Below, piece after piece: positions 8,406-17,275 of a stretch of 64,000 bases of DNA. The stretch is from NCBI RefSeq assembly GCF_030758975.1, contig NZ_CP132359.1, positions 1,132,811-1,196,810 on the forward strand. Direction: 5' to 3'. Below the pieces are notes generated by a model. That model was given only the letters and a program-made list of their open reading frames with translations. It made no database searches and had not been told where the DNA came from. Origin of the DNA: Bosea beijingensis. Lineage in GTDB: Bacteria > Pseudomonadota > Alphaproteobacteria > Rhizobiales > Beijerinckiaceae. A program made the translations under genes and the position numbers. The first letter of the stretch is position 1; each line of letters begins with the position of its first letter.

Positions 8406-9176
8406 CTACCAGTAGGCGACGAGCTTGCGTCGATCGTCGGCGAAGCAACCCAGCGTATCCGCCTGTGCCCGCAGCGAACGCACCGCGGCACGTTCCGCAG
8501 CGACCCAGAGGTAGCCGGGATCCGTCCCCAAAGGCATATCGGTCAGGAGGGAGCCGAGCCGGCTCTGTCCGACGCCGTTCCCGCTGCCGGTGAACCAGGT
8601 GACGTCCGCGCCCGGATGCTCCGGCAAGGGCTGCCGTTCGCCTTCGTCGCGAACCTCGATAACGACGCGGCTTTCCATGTCGGGCGGCGCGTTCTCGAGA
8701 ATGCGGGCAATCGCCGGAAGGCCGGTCGCATCGCCGAGAAGGATCTGCCTGCGGCAATCCGACGGAGGCTTGTAGAGCCCGCGCGGATTGTTGATGACGA
8801 CCCGGTCCCCCTCGCTGGTGCCGCAAGCCCAGTCGCTGGCGCGGCCGCCGGCATGAACGACCATGTCGATGTCGAGTTCGCAGGCGGCAGCATCATGCCG
8901 GCGCACCGTATAGGTCGAATAGCGGACGCGGTGGCGGTCCTCGGGAAATGTCCAGCGCCCGTCCGCACCGATCTCCGGCAGGACGAGCTCGCCCGTCTCG
9001 GGATCGGGGAAGAACAGGCGGATATATTCGTCGGAGATCCCGGTCGAGCGGAAACCGGCCATGCCGCCTCCCCCGAGCGTCAGCCGGATCATTCCGGGCG
9101 TGAGATAGCGGCGCCTTACGACGGCGGCTTCATGAAACGGGTTGGGGCTGGCTTCCATCGCGCCGATCGACCTCAT
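8406..9176 (-). CDS. siderophore-interacting protein (FAD-linked ferric-siderophore reductase, ViuB/SIP family)
   Basis: A 256-residue cytoplasmic flavoprotein that releases iron by reducing imported ferric siderophore. Family features are an N-terminal FAD-binding beta-barrel with RYSTYTVRRHD (the R-x-Y-[ST] FAD motif), then DMVVHAGGRASDWA and GDRVVINNPRGLY, then an NAD(P)H-binding half with LLGDATGLPAIARIL, and a C-terminal aromatic end (VAYW). The start at 9176 is followed by a second in-frame ATG at 9158. It is transcribed away from the iron-regulated sigma factor gene, and both share an intergenic region with an ICE-like iron box, so co-regulation is expected. Confidence 0.88.
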   Translation of the reverse strand: MRSIGAMEASPNPFHEAAVVRRRYLTPGMIRLTLGGGGMAGFRSTGISDEYIRLFFPDPETGELVLPEIGADGRWTFPEDRHRVRYSTYTVRRHDAAACELDIDMVVHAGGRASDWACGTSEGDRVVINNPRGLYKPPSDCRRQILLGDATGLPAIARILENAPPDMESRVVIEVRDEGERQPLPEHPGADVTWFTGSGNGVGQSRLGSLLTDMPLGTDPGYLWVAAERAAVRSLRAQADTLGCFADDRRKLVAYW

Positions 9177-9237
9177 CTAGCGCGGCGCTTGTTTCACGCG
9201 AACGGCGTCGAGGCAACAGCCTTAGCCTTTGATTTAC

Positions 9238-9252
9238 TTAGAGTATTTCTAA
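9238..9252. promoter_or_regulatory. ICE/Irr-type iron box
   Basis: The 15 bases read TTAGA, five spacer bases (GTATT), then TCTAA: a perfect 5-bp inverted repeat in an AT-rich island. It matches the iron control element bound by Irr in Rhizobiales (TTAGAA-N3-TTCTAA) with one mismatch in the left arm. It lies between the divergent siderophore reductase and sigma-factor genes, about 74 bases before the likely sigma start. The placement fits iron-dependent control of the whole uptake cluster. The motif assignment rests on known family consensus; the regulator gene is not in this window. Confidence 0.6.
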
Positions 9253-9325
9253 AACATCTTGATTGAGCGGCCGGAATGCGGCTGCTATGGCGTTGGGCCT
9301 TGGGATATCCGGAGCCAGCGGGACC

Positions 9326-9817
9326 ATGTCGAGCAGCCTCGACGATGTCGGCACACTCTACGCGCAGGAATATCGCCGGCTGGAACGGCGTGCCGCGCGC
9401 CGCGTCGGCGTCGCCAACGCCGCCGATGTCGTGCAGGACGTCTTCGTCGCCTTCTGGTCGCGCGCCCGGGACCATATCGGCTGCCAGGCGTCCTATCTCA
9501 GCCGCGCGATCGACTATGCCGCGATCAGCCAACAGCGCGCCGAGCGGCTGCGCGCCGGCCTGCCACTGCGGATCACCGAAGAGCAGTACGCGGCTCCGGC
9601 CGCCCTGCCCGATCAGGTTGCGGCAGCAAGGCTGGATTTGGAACGTGTGGTCCGGACCGTCGCGGCCTTGCCCGAACGCACCCGCCAGATCTTCCTGCTG
9701 AACCGCGTGCATGCCTGCAGCTACGACGAGATCGCAGCCGCGCTCGGCCTCTCCTACAGCACGGTCGAGCGCGAGATCGCCCGCGCCCTGCTGGCATGCC
9801 GGGACACATTGAGATAA
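9326..9817 (+). CDS. ECF sigma factor, FecI type
   Basis: A 163-residue extracytoplasmic-function sigma factor if started at ATG 9326; an in-frame ATG at 9287 and TTG at 9263 would lengthen it. Region 2 is visible as LYAQEYRRLERRAARRV followed by NAADVVQDVFVAFW. Region 4 is LPERTRQIFLLNRVHACSYD then EIAAALGLSYSTVEREIARA. In the family, FecI sigma factors switch on a cognate TonB-dependent receptor gene after a surface signal is relayed by FecR. FecR and the receptor follow directly, so this is a complete three-gene signalling cascade. Iron control probably acts through the upstream ICE-like box. Confidence 0.9.
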   Translation: MSSSLDDVGTLYAQEYRRLERRAARRVGVANAADVVQDVFVAFWSRARDHIGCQASYLSRAIDYAAISQQRAERLRAGLPLRITEEQYAAPAALPDQVAAARLDLERVVRTVAALPERTRQIFLLNRVHACSYDEIAAALGLSYSTVEREIARALLACRDTLR

Positions 9818-9862
9818 CGCCAAGCGCACGATCCTCCGGGCCCAAGCCGTAACTCAGGCGCC

Positions 9863-10858
9863 ATGGAAACCGACGACAACCTACGCTCCGATGAACTGCT
9901 GCTGGAAAAGCAGGCGATCGCGTGGTTCACCCGCATGAACGGCCGCCCGTCGCCTGCGGATCGCGGGGACTTCGAGGCCTGGCTGGCGGCTTCGAGCGAT
10001 CATGCCCGCCACTATGACAAGGTCGCGGCGCTCTGGTCCGACATGGGCGCGCTGTCTGCCGCTCTCGGCGCGTCCGAGACCGAAACGCTGGCAACGCCGC
10101 TGGAGCGTATCCGGGCGTTGCGCCGCGAGCGTGGTCGCGGAAGAGCGGCGACCGGGGCCGTGCTCGGCCTCGTACTCGCCCTGTGCCTCGGCTGGATCTG
10201 GCTCGACCGGCCGCATCTGTTCGAGAACTGGCAGGCCGACCAGGTCACGCCCCGCGGCGAACAGCGAACCGTGGTGCTGGCGGACGGCTCGACGGCACAG
10301 CTCGATTCTGACAGCGCGCTCGCCGTCGAATTTTCCGAGGGGTTGCGTCGCGTTCGCCTGCTGAGGGGAACGGCCTTCTTCGAGGTCAAGCGCTCCGGGG
10401 CGCCTTTCGTGGTCGGCGCGGGCCAGGGCGAGGCCCGCGTGCTGGGCACGAGCTTCGAGGTGGCAGCAAGCGACGACGGCAGCGTCGCGGTCACGCTTGC
10501 CAGCGGCAGCGTCGCGGTCGAACTGCCGCAGTCGCGCGAGGCGGTGATCCTCAAGCCCGGCGAGCGGGTCGCCTATGGCGGGCATGGGCTCGGCAAGGCC
10601 GAGGCCGTCGATGTCGCGGATGTGACCGCCTGGCGCGCCGGCCGCTTCATCTTCAACGATATGCCGCTGTCGCAGGTCCTGGCCCGGATCGAGCGCCACC
10701 ATCGCGGCCGCATCGTTCTCCTCGGCTCCGCGCTGGGCGGACGCCATGTCACCGGCAATGTCACCTTGCGCGACAGCGCGGCGGCGCTGGCGGCCCTGCA
10801 ATCCTCGGTTGGCTTCTCGATCACCACCGTCGGGCCGGTCACCTTCGTCTCGCCCTGA
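9863..10858 (+). CDS. FecR-type anti-sigma factor
   Basis: A 331-residue inner-membrane regulator. The cytoplasmic N-terminus has the DUF4880-like sequence EKQAIAWFTRMNGRPSPADR with W-L-A-A-S-x-x-H-A-R, which holds the sigma factor. One membrane helix (AVLGLVLALCLGWIWL) lies around residues 95-112. The periplasmic FecR domain follows with GEQRTVVLADGSTAQLDSDS, LRRVRLLRGTAFFEV, VLGTSFEVA and a C-terminal STN-like module with FIFNDMPLSQVLARIERHH. It sits between the sigma factor and the receptor gene and relays the signal from the receptor's STN domain. Confidence 0.9.
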   Translation: METDDNLRSDELLLEKQAIAWFTRMNGRPSPADRGDFEAWLAASSDHARHYDKVAALWSDMGALSAALGASETETLATPLERIRALRRERGRGRAATGAVLGLVLALCLGWIWLDRPHLFENWQADQVTPRGEQRTVVLADGSTAQLDSDSALAVEFSEGLRRVRLLRGTAFFEVKRSGAPFVVGAGQGEARVLGTSFEVAASDDGSVAVTLASGSVAVELPQSREAVILKPGERVAYGGHGLGKAEAVDVADVTAWRAGRFIFNDMPLSQVLARIERHHRGRIVLLGSALGGRHVTGNVTLRDSAAALAALQSSVGFSITTVGPVTFVSP

Positions 10859-10988
10859 CCGGACGGCGCGGCCGGCCACTGCAAAAAAATCGCCGGATGC
10901 GTGAGGGTGGCAGGCCCGCCCGTTCGACAAGGAGATAGAGGGCGAGGCTGGCAGCCTTGTTCCCATCCTGTACGAAAAGGGCCGGTGG

Positions 10989-13406
10989 ATGCGTTCGATG
11001 CGGTTGACGGCGAAGGAAATCCTCCTCGCGGCGACATTTCTCAGCTCGCTGGGTGCCGGCCTTGCCATTCCCGTTGCAACGGCGCAGGCGCAGGCGCTGC
11101 ACAGCTTCGACATTCCGGCGAAACCCGTCCGCGCCGCGATGAACGATATCGTCCGCGTCACGGGCGTCGACGTCGTCTTCGCCGAGACGCCGGCCGCCTC
11201 CCGCCGCGGCAATGCGGTGAAAGGTTCGCTGACCACGGCCCAGGCCGTCGCGGCCCTGCTCAACGGCACCGGACTTGCCTTCCGCTTCAGCAACGCCACC
11301 ACCGTCCAGATCTACGACCCGGCCCGGCCCGTCTCGGCCGGCGGCGCCGTCGAGGGCGCGATTCCGCTCGATACGATCGAGGTCGTCGGCAGCGGCGTGC
11401 CCGGACTGCCACCGGCCTATGCCGGCGGCCAGGTCGCGGTCGGCGGCGGCCTCGGCGTGCTCGGGCAGCGCTCCGTGATGGATACGCCCTTCTCGGTCAC
11501 GAACTACACGTCGAAGCTGATCGAGGATCAGCGGGCGCAGTCCGTCGCCGATGTCGTGAAGAACGATTCCTCGATCCGCAATGTCGAGCCGACCAATGTC
11601 GGCAACGCCAATTACTTCGTCATCCGCGGCATCCAGGTCGGCAACGCTGCCGTCGCCTTCGGCGGCCTGTTCGGAATCGCACCCAATGCACAGTCGACGC
11701 TGGCCGGCATCGAACGTGTCGAGGTCCTGAAGGGCCCCGGCGCCTTCCTCGGCGGCCTTTCGCCGAGCGGCGTCGGCGGGGTCATCAATCTCGTGCCGAA
11801 ACGCGCCACGGACGAGCCGCTGACCCGCTTCACCACGACCTGGATCAGCAATTCACAATTCGGCGGCCATCTCGACCTCGGCCGCCGCTTCGGCGACCAG
11901 AAGCAGTTCGGCGTGCGCGCCAACCTGCTCTACCGCGACGGCGGCACGCCGATCAGCCAGCAGTCGCAGACTCTGGTCAACGGCACGATCGGGCTCGACT
12001 ATCGCAGCGACGCCTTCCGCATCTCGCTGGATGCCGGCTATCAGGTGCTGAATACCGACCGGATGAACAATACGGTCACGCCCTTGGCGACCGAGCTGGT
12101 CCCGCGGCCGATCAAGCCGAACAAGAGCTATGTCTCGCCTTGGAACTACAGCAAGTTCGCGGACAGCTTCGGCATGGTCCAGACCGAATACGATGTGACC
12201 TCCAACATAACCGTCTACGGCAAGGCCGGCGTCAGCCATATGGACTGGGACCAGGCCGTCGAAGCCGGCTCCGGCCTCAGGCGCAACGGCAACTTCACCA
12301 GCACGGGCTCCCGCTATCAGATCGATATCAACCGCTATTCGGGCGAAGCCGGCGTTCGCGGGCGCTTCCAGACCGGGCCGCTCGACCACGAAGTCGTCAT
12401 TTCCGCCAACAACTTCTACCAGGCGCGTGCCTCCGGCCTGCCAGCGACGCTCTCGGTCACTCAGTCGAATATCTACAACCCGAGATTCTCGCCCAACCCG
12501 ATCATGCCGACGGCCCGGCGCTACCGCCAGAACGACAACAGCTTCACCAGCTATTCGATCTCGGACACGATCTCGGCCTTCGACAAGCGCCTGCAACTGA
12601 CGCTCGGCGTGCGCAAGCAGTTCGTCGACATCAACAACTACACGCTGCAGACCGGCGTGATCTCCTCGAAGAACAAGAGCGATGCGGTGACGCCGGTCAT
12701 CGGTCTCGTCGTGAAGCCCCTTGAGAACGTCTCGCTCTATGCCAGCTATATCGAGGGTCTGACCGCGGGTTCGGTCGTCGGCAACACCTTCGTCAATGCC
12801 GGCCAGGTCCTGCCGCCCTTCGTCACCAAGCAGTACGAAGCCGGCGCCAAGATCGACTGGGGCAGGCTGATGACCTCGGTCGCCGTGTTCCAGTCGGAAC
12901 AGGCGTCGGGCATCGCGAACACCGTCACCAACACCTTCACCGACAATGGCGAGACCCGCTATCGCGGCGTCGAACTCAGCGTCGCCGGCGAGATCGTGGA
13001 AGGCGTCCGGGCTCTTGGCGGCATCACCTTCCTCGATTCCAAGCTCGTGCGTACCGCCAACGGCACGTTCGATGGCAACGAAGCGCAAGGCACCCCGCGC
13101 GTGCAGGCCAATCTTGGCCTCGAATGGGACCCGGGCTTCGTCCGCAACCTCACGCTCTTCGGCCGGATGATCTATACCGGCTCGAGCTATGCCGATGCCG
13201 CCAACCTGCAGAAGCTGAAGGCCTGGACGACCTTCGACATCGGCGCGCGCTACAAGATCGAGCGGGCCGGCGGGAAGCCGATCATCCTGCAGGCGAACGT
13301 CACCAACCTGTTCAACAAGGCCTATTGGACGACCTATCCGGGCTTCAATTTGCTCTATCCGAGCGAGGCGCGGATGGTCTCGCTCTCCTCCACCTTCGAG
13401 TTCTAG
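10989..13406 (+). CDS. TonB-dependent siderophore receptor/transducer with STN domain
   Basis: An 805-residue outer-membrane receptor of the FecA/FpvA type. A signal peptide ends near ATAQAQA (about residue 36). The STN signalling domain (residues about 37-115: HSFDIPAKPVRAAMNDIV ... VQIYDP) follows. The plug begins at PLDTIEVVGSG, with SVADVVKNDSSIRNVEPTN and IERVEVLKGPGAFLGGLSP. The barrel ends in FNKAYWTTYPGF and a terminal Phe (STFEF), as needed for outer-membrane insertion. ATG 10989 is used; ATG 10998 is a close alternative. The STN domain shows it both imports a ferric siderophore and signals through the upstream FecR/FecI pair. Confidence 0.92.
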   Translation: MRSMRLTAKEILLAATFLSSLGAGLAIPVATAQAQALHSFDIPAKPVRAAMNDIVRVTGVDVVFAETPAASRRGNAVKGSLTTAQAVAALLNGTGLAFRFSNATTVQIYDPARPVSAGGAVEGAIPLDTIEVVGSGVPGLPPAYAGGQVAVGGGLGVLGQRSVMDTPFSVTNYTSKLIEDQRAQSVADVVKNDSSIRNVEPTNVGNANYFVIRGIQVGNAAVAFGGLFGIAPNAQSTLAGIERVEVLKGPGAFLGGLSPSGVGGVINLVPKRATDEPLTRFTTTWISNSQFGGHLDLGRRFGDQKQFGVRANLLYRDGGTPISQQSQTLVNGTIGLDYRSDAFRISLDAGYQVLNTDRMNNTVTPLATELVPRPIKPNKSYVSPWNYSKFADSFGMVQTEYDVTSNITVYGKAGVSHMDWDQAVEAGSGLRRNGNFTSTGSRYQIDINRYSGEAGVRGRFQTGPLDHEVVISANNFYQARASGLPATLSVTQSNIYNPRFSPNPIMPTARRYRQNDNSFTSYSISDTISAFDKRLQLTLGVRKQFVDINNYTLQTGVISSKNKSDAVTPVIGLVVKPLENVSLYASYIEGLTAGSVVGNTFVNAGQVLPPFVTKQYEAGAKIDWGRLMTSVAVFQSEQASGIANTVTNTFTDNGETRYRGVELSVAGEIVEGVRALGGITFLDSKLVRTANGTFDGNEAQGTPRVQANLGLEWDPGFVRNLTLFGRMIYTGSSYADAANLQKLKAWTTFDIGARYKIERAGGKPIILQANVTNLFNKAYWTTYPGFNLLYPSEARMVSLSSTFEF

Positions 13407-13425
13407 GGCCGAAGGCAGGGAACGC

Positions 13426-14343
13426 GTGGCGACATTCCTGTCCCGACGCAGCTTCGCGGCAGGCGGGGCGGCCCTCCTGGCCGGCTCCGCCTGTGCCGCA
13501 TCCGGACGCCGGGTGGTGAACACGCCGCTCGGTCCTGTCGAGGTGCCGGCCGAGCCGAGCAGGGTAGTCGCGATCGACTCGCGCATCAGCCTCGAGATGG
13601 CGCTGGCGCTCGATCTGCCTCTGATCGGCTACAGCCACAGCCGCGCCAGGCCATGGGTGCCCGTACCGGCTTCCGTGCCGTTCCTGGCGGCGCCGCCCGA
13701 TCTCGAACAGATCCTGATGTTGCAACCCGATCTGATCCTCTGCCCGGACACCTCCGCCCACTCGGAATGGTGGCCCCTCGCCCGGTTGAGCAGGATCGCG
13801 CCGGTCCTGCCGAGCAATCATCGCACGCACTGGCGCGACAATCTCGACAGGCTGGCCGGCTGGCTTCAGCGCACCGAAGCGGCCGAACGCACCATCGCGG
13901 CCTATGCCGAGCAGATTGCCGGGCTGCGCCGGCGCCATGATGGCGTGCTGCAGAGGAGCCTGCTCGCGGCAGCGACCTATGATCCGCTCAAGCGGCGGCT
14001 GATGGTGCGCAGCGACGGCACGGGCTACGGCTTCGTGATGCCGGCCCAGGTGCTCACCGATCTCGGCGGCCGTGCGGTCGAATCCGGACGGATCGGCCCC
14101 TATGGCGAGGTCGCGCTCGAATCCCTCGGAGATGTCATCGGGCAGGTAAACGGCATCCTGCTGATCGATCTCGGCGACCGCGCCCCGCAGGCGCTCGCGC
14201 GCGAACCACTTTGGCAGCGGCTGCCGGCAGTGCGCGCAGGACAGGTGCATGTCACCCGAGGCAACAGCATCTTCGGCTCGGTCTATACCGCGCGTCACCT
14301 TGCCAGCGCCTGGGATGTGTTGCTGGCCAGGATGCCGTCGTGA
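13426..14343 (+). CDS. ferric-siderophore ABC transporter substrate-binding protein (FecB/FhuD type)
   Basis: A 305-residue class-III periplasmic binding protein beginning with GTG 13426. It has a twin-arginine-like leader, SRRSFAAGGAALLAG, with an Ala-Cys that could be a weak lipobox. FecB/FhuD features are VVNTPLGPVEVPAEPSRVVA, LEQILMLQPDLIL and the long connecting helix followed by LPAVRAGQVHVTRGN. Its stop overlaps the start of the first permease (GTGA). It hands the siderophore that entered through the TonB receptor to the FecCD-type permeases downstream. Specificity (ferrichrome, citrate or another chelate) cannot be assigned. Confidence 0.88.
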   Translation: MATFLSRRSFAAGGAALLAGSACAASGRRVVNTPLGPVEVPAEPSRVVAIDSRISLEMALALDLPLIGYSHSRARPWVPVPASVPFLAAPPDLEQILMLQPDLILCPDTSAHSEWWPLARLSRIAPVLPSNHRTHWRDNLDRLAGWLQRTEAAERTIAAYAEQIAGLRRRHDGVLQRSLLAAATYDPLKRRLMVRSDGTGYGFVMPAQVLTDLGGRAVESGRIGPYGEVALESLGDVIGQVNGILLIDLGDRAPQALAREPLWQRLPAVRAGQVHVTRGNSIFGSVYTARHLASAWDVLLARMPS

Positions 14344-15326
14344 CACGGGCTCCGCTGGCGATCGTCATCGGCGCATTGCTGCTGCTGGCAGCCTCGCTCG
14401 CCGCCTTGACGCTGGGCACGCGGCCGATTGCTGCCGGCGAATGGCTCGCCATCCTGCGCGACGGCCGCGGCAGCGAAGCCGCCGAGATCGTGCTGGGCTT
14501 GCGCCTGCCGCGCGTCCTGCTCGGAGCGATGGTCGGGGCTGCGCTCGGACTTGCCGGCGCGGTCATCCAGCTCGCGACGCGAAATCCGCTGGGCGATCCG
14601 GGCCTGCTGGGGATCAACGCGGGAGCGAGCCTCGCGCTGATCCTCGGCACCGATCTCATCGCCCTCGCCGGCCCGCAGGCCGCGACCTGGCTTGCCGCCT
14701 GCGGCGCCCTCGGTGCGGTGCTCGCGGTCCAGGCGCTTGCGGGCGGGCGCAGCAGCTCGGACCCGATCCGGCTCACGCTTGCGGGCGTCGCGGTCACGGC
14801 GCTGTGCATCGGCATCGGCCAGGCGGTCGCCTTGTCGGATCCCGAGCGCTTCGATCTGGTCAGGAACTGGCGCGTCGGCACGCTCTCGGGAGCGACCGAC
14901 GCCATTCTCCCCAGCGTGACGCTGGCATGGCTTGCCGGAACGCTGCTGGCGCTCGGGCTCGCCCCTCGCCTCGACCTGCTCGCGCTCGGGGACGATCGCG
15001 CAGCCTCGCTCGGCGTCGCGGTCCGGCCAGTACGACTTGGCTCGCTCATGGCCGTCGTCCTGCTCGCCGGCAGTGCCGTCGCGACGGCCGGCCCTGTCGC
15101 TTTCATCGGTCTCGCCAGCCCGCATGTCGCCCGCCGCATCGGCGGCGTCGGCGCGGCAACGCATCTGCCCCTCTCCGGCCTGATCGGCGCCGCCCTCGTC
15201 GTGATCGCGGACACGCTCGGCCGCATCGCGGCGCCGCCGGCCGAGGTGCCCGTCGGCATTGTCGCCGGCCTCCTCGGCGCCCCCATCCTGATCCTGCTTG
15301 CTCGCCGCAGGAGCGCTGCCGCATGA
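14340..15326 (+). CDS. iron-siderophore ABC transporter permease, FecCD family
   Basis: A 328-residue permease starting with GTG 14340, which overlaps the previous stop. FecCD hallmarks are LGLRLPRVLLGAMVGAALGL, AGAVIQLATRNPLGDPGLLG near residue 75, RNWRVGTLSG and AGPVAFIGLASPHVARRI near residue 255, the latter contacting the ATPase. About nine or ten membrane helices are expected. It is followed by a second, different FecCD permease with four-base overlap, giving a heterodimeric channel as in FecC-FecD. Confidence 0.9.
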   Translation: MTRAPLAIVIGALLLLAASLAALTLGTRPIAAGEWLAILRDGRGSEAAEIVLGLRLPRVLLGAMVGAALGLAGAVIQLATRNPLGDPGLLGINAGASLALILGTDLIALAGPQAATWLAACGALGAVLAVQALAGGRSSSDPIRLTLAGVAVTALCIGIGQAVALSDPERFDLVRNWRVGTLSGATDAILPSVTLAWLAGTLLALGLAPRLDLLALGDDRAASLGVAVRPVRLGSLMAVVLLAGSAVATAGPVAFIGLASPHVARRIGGVGAATHLPLSGLIGAALVVIADTLGRIAAPPAEVPVGIVAGLLGAPILILLARRRSAAA

Positions 15327-16354
15327 CGGGCCTCCTCTCGCGGCGCGGACCGGTCCCGGGCGGCGTGACCAACCGCCCTACGCTATGCCATCTCGGCCTA
15401 TGGCTCGGCGGACTGGCGCTCGTGCTGGCTTCCCTCACACTGGGCACGGTCAGGCTCACGCCGGTCCAGGCGCTTCAGGCGCTTGCCGGCCACGAGAGCC
15501 CGGCGCTGCAGTTGCTCGTAGAATGGCGCCTGCCCCGGATCGGCGCCGCGCTCGCAGCCGGCGCCGCGCTCGGCTTATCCGGTGCCTTGTTCCAGACATT
15601 GCTGCGCAATCCGCTCGGAAGCCCCGACGTGATCGGCTTCGACGCAGGCGCATTCGGCGGCGCCTTGCTGGCGCTTCTTGCCGGCCTGGCGCCCGCGCTG
15701 GTCGCGCTGGCTGCCTTCGGCGGCGGACTTGGCGCGGGCCTGCTGGTCTATCTCGCGGCCGGCGGCCTGCGCGCCGATCGCACGCGGCTGATCCTCATCG
15801 GCATCGCGGTCGGCTCCGCCTTCACGGCCTTCGCAGACTGGATGATCTTCGTCGCGCCCCTCGACATCGCGCTGGTCGCCGCGAACTGGAAACAGGGGAC
15901 TCTCGCCGGTGTCGATGTCCAGCGGCTGGCGATTGGTGCGGGGATGCTCGGCCTGCTGCTGCCCCTCGGCCTTGCCTGTGGCCGCTCTGTGCAGGCTCTC
16001 GAACTCGGAGACGACAAGGCGCAATCCCTCGGCGTTCCGGCCGGAGGCACCCGGCTCCGCCTCGGTCTCATCGGCCTCGGCCTGACCGCGACGGCGACCT
16101 TCATCGCCGGACCGATCGGCTTCGTCGCGCTGATCGCGCCGCAGGCGGCACGCAAGCTCGTCGGCTTGGCCGGGTTGCCGCTCGCGACCTCCGCCCTGTT
16201 CGGCGCGGTGTTCCTGCTGGCGAGCGATGCGGTCGCGCGCATCGCGCTGGCGCCGCGCGCGCTGCCCGTCGGCGCGGTGACGGCCTGTCTGGGCGGGGCC
16301 TATCTCATTCTGCTGTTCGGCTCCTGGGTCCGCCGCGGGGAGCCTATCCGATGA
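15323..16354 (+). CDS. iron-siderophore ABC transporter permease, FecCD family (second subunit)
   Basis: A 343-residue FecCD-type permease with ATG 15323 overlapping the previous stop. Diagnostic stretches are LVEWRLPRIGAALAAGAALG, SGALFQTLLRNPLGSPDVIG, NWKQGTLAGVD, LGDDKAQSLGVPAGGTRLRL and AGPIGFVALIAPQAARKLVG. It partners the preceding permease. Its end overlaps the ATPase start by four bases, so the four ABC genes form one tightly coupled block. The N-terminus carries about 30 residues before the first helix, slightly longer than usual. Confidence 0.9.
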   Translation: MTGLLSRRGPVPGGVTNRPTLCHLGLWLGGLALVLASLTLGTVRLTPVQALQALAGHESPALQLLVEWRLPRIGAALAAGAALGLSGALFQTLLRNPLGSPDVIGFDAGAFGGALLALLAGLAPALVALAAFGGGLGAGLLVYLAAGGLRADRTRLILIGIAVGSAFTAFADWMIFVAPLDIALVAANWKQGTLAGVDVQRLAIGAGMLGLLLPLGLACGRSVQALELGDDKAQSLGVPAGGTRLRLGLIGLGLTATATFIAGPIGFVALIAPQAARKLVGLAGLPLATSALFGAVFLLASDAVARIALAPRALPVGAVTACLGGAYLILLFGSWVRRGEPIR

Positions 16355-17148
16355 GTGTCGAAACAAGGCTGGCAGCGCAGGGCCTGAGCGCGCATCACGG
16401 TCCACGCGAGATCCTCAAGGGCATCGACATCGCTCTAGCGGCCGGCAGCTTCACCATGATCGTCGGCCCCAATGCCTGCGGCAAGTCGACCTTGTTGAGA
16501 AGCCTCGCGCGGTTGCATCCGTCTTCAGGCGGCAGCGTCCTGCTCGATGGACACCCGATCGCGCGCTATCGCCCACGCGACCGCGCCAAGCTGCTTGCGG
16601 TTCTGCCGCAAGGAGCAGAGGCCCCGGAGGGGATCACCGTCGCCGATCTCGTGGCGCGTGGACGCCACCCGCATCGCAGCCTGTTCCAGCGCTGGACCGC
16701 CGCCGATCAGGCAGCGACGGAATCCGCAATGACCGCGGCCGGCGTATCCCAGCTCGGCGGGCGCTCGCTCGAAAGCCTGTCGGGAGGTCAGCGCCAGAAG
16801 GTCTGGATCGCGATGGCGCTGGCCCAGGGCGCGGACATCCTGCTGCTGGACGAGCCGACGACCTTCCTCGACCTTGCCCACCAGATCGATCTGCTCGAAC
16901 TCTGTGCAACGCTGAACCGCGCCGGAAAAACCATCGTCGCTGTGTTGCATGATCTGAACCAGGCTGCGCGTTACGCATCTAGGCTGATTGTGATGCGAGC
17001 GGGAGAAATCCTGGCGCAGGGCCTGCCGGAGGACATCCTGACGCCCGGTTTCATCGACGAGGTGTTCCAAGTCCGCAGCATCGTGATCCCCGACCCGCTC
17101 ACCGGCAAGCCTTTGATCATACCCAAACCACCCACCTATAAAGATTGA
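16351..17148 (+). CDS. iron-siderophore ABC transporter ATP-binding protein (FecE/FhuC type)
   Basis: A 265-residue ATPase starting at ATG 16351, overlapping the upstream stop. Walker A is GPNACGKST near residue 39, the signature is LSGGQRQKVWIAMALAQ, Walker B is ILLLDEPTTFLDL and the switch histidine is in AVLHDLNQAARYA. Ala replaces the common Gly or Ser within Walker A (GPNACGKS), as in other siderophore ATPases. It powers the two preceding permeases. The operon ends here and meets a convergent operon; the 127 intervening bases hold only a weak GGGATGG/CCATCCC stem-loop at 17165-17189. Confidence 0.92.
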   Translation: MSVETRLAAQGLSAHHGPREILKGIDIALAAGSFTMIVGPNACGKSTLLRSLARLHPSSGGSVLLDGHPIARYRPRDRAKLLAVLPQGAEAPEGITVADLVARGRHPHRSLFQRWTAADQAATESAMTAAGVSQLGGRSLESLSGGQRQKVWIAMALAQGADILLLDEPTTFLDLAHQIDLLELCATLNRAGKTIVAVLHDLNQAARYASRLIVMRAGEILAQGLPEDILTPGFIDEVFQVRSIVIPDPLTGKPLIIPKPPTYKD

Positions 17149-17275
17149 GGCGCGGTTGAGAGGTGGGATGGGGAGCCTGTATCCATCCCTTCCCGGTGAT
17201 GAGCGCCAGGCGCATCGCGCTTCCATGGGGGAAGAAGCAAGGCTTTACGCCACGCGTCGCGATATCTTCATCGCT

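Noticed and set aside
15298..16350. Forward frame fused upstream of the FecE-type ATPase
   Set aside because: It is a shadow of the permease gene; ATG 16351, overlapping the permease stop, is the proper ATPase start.
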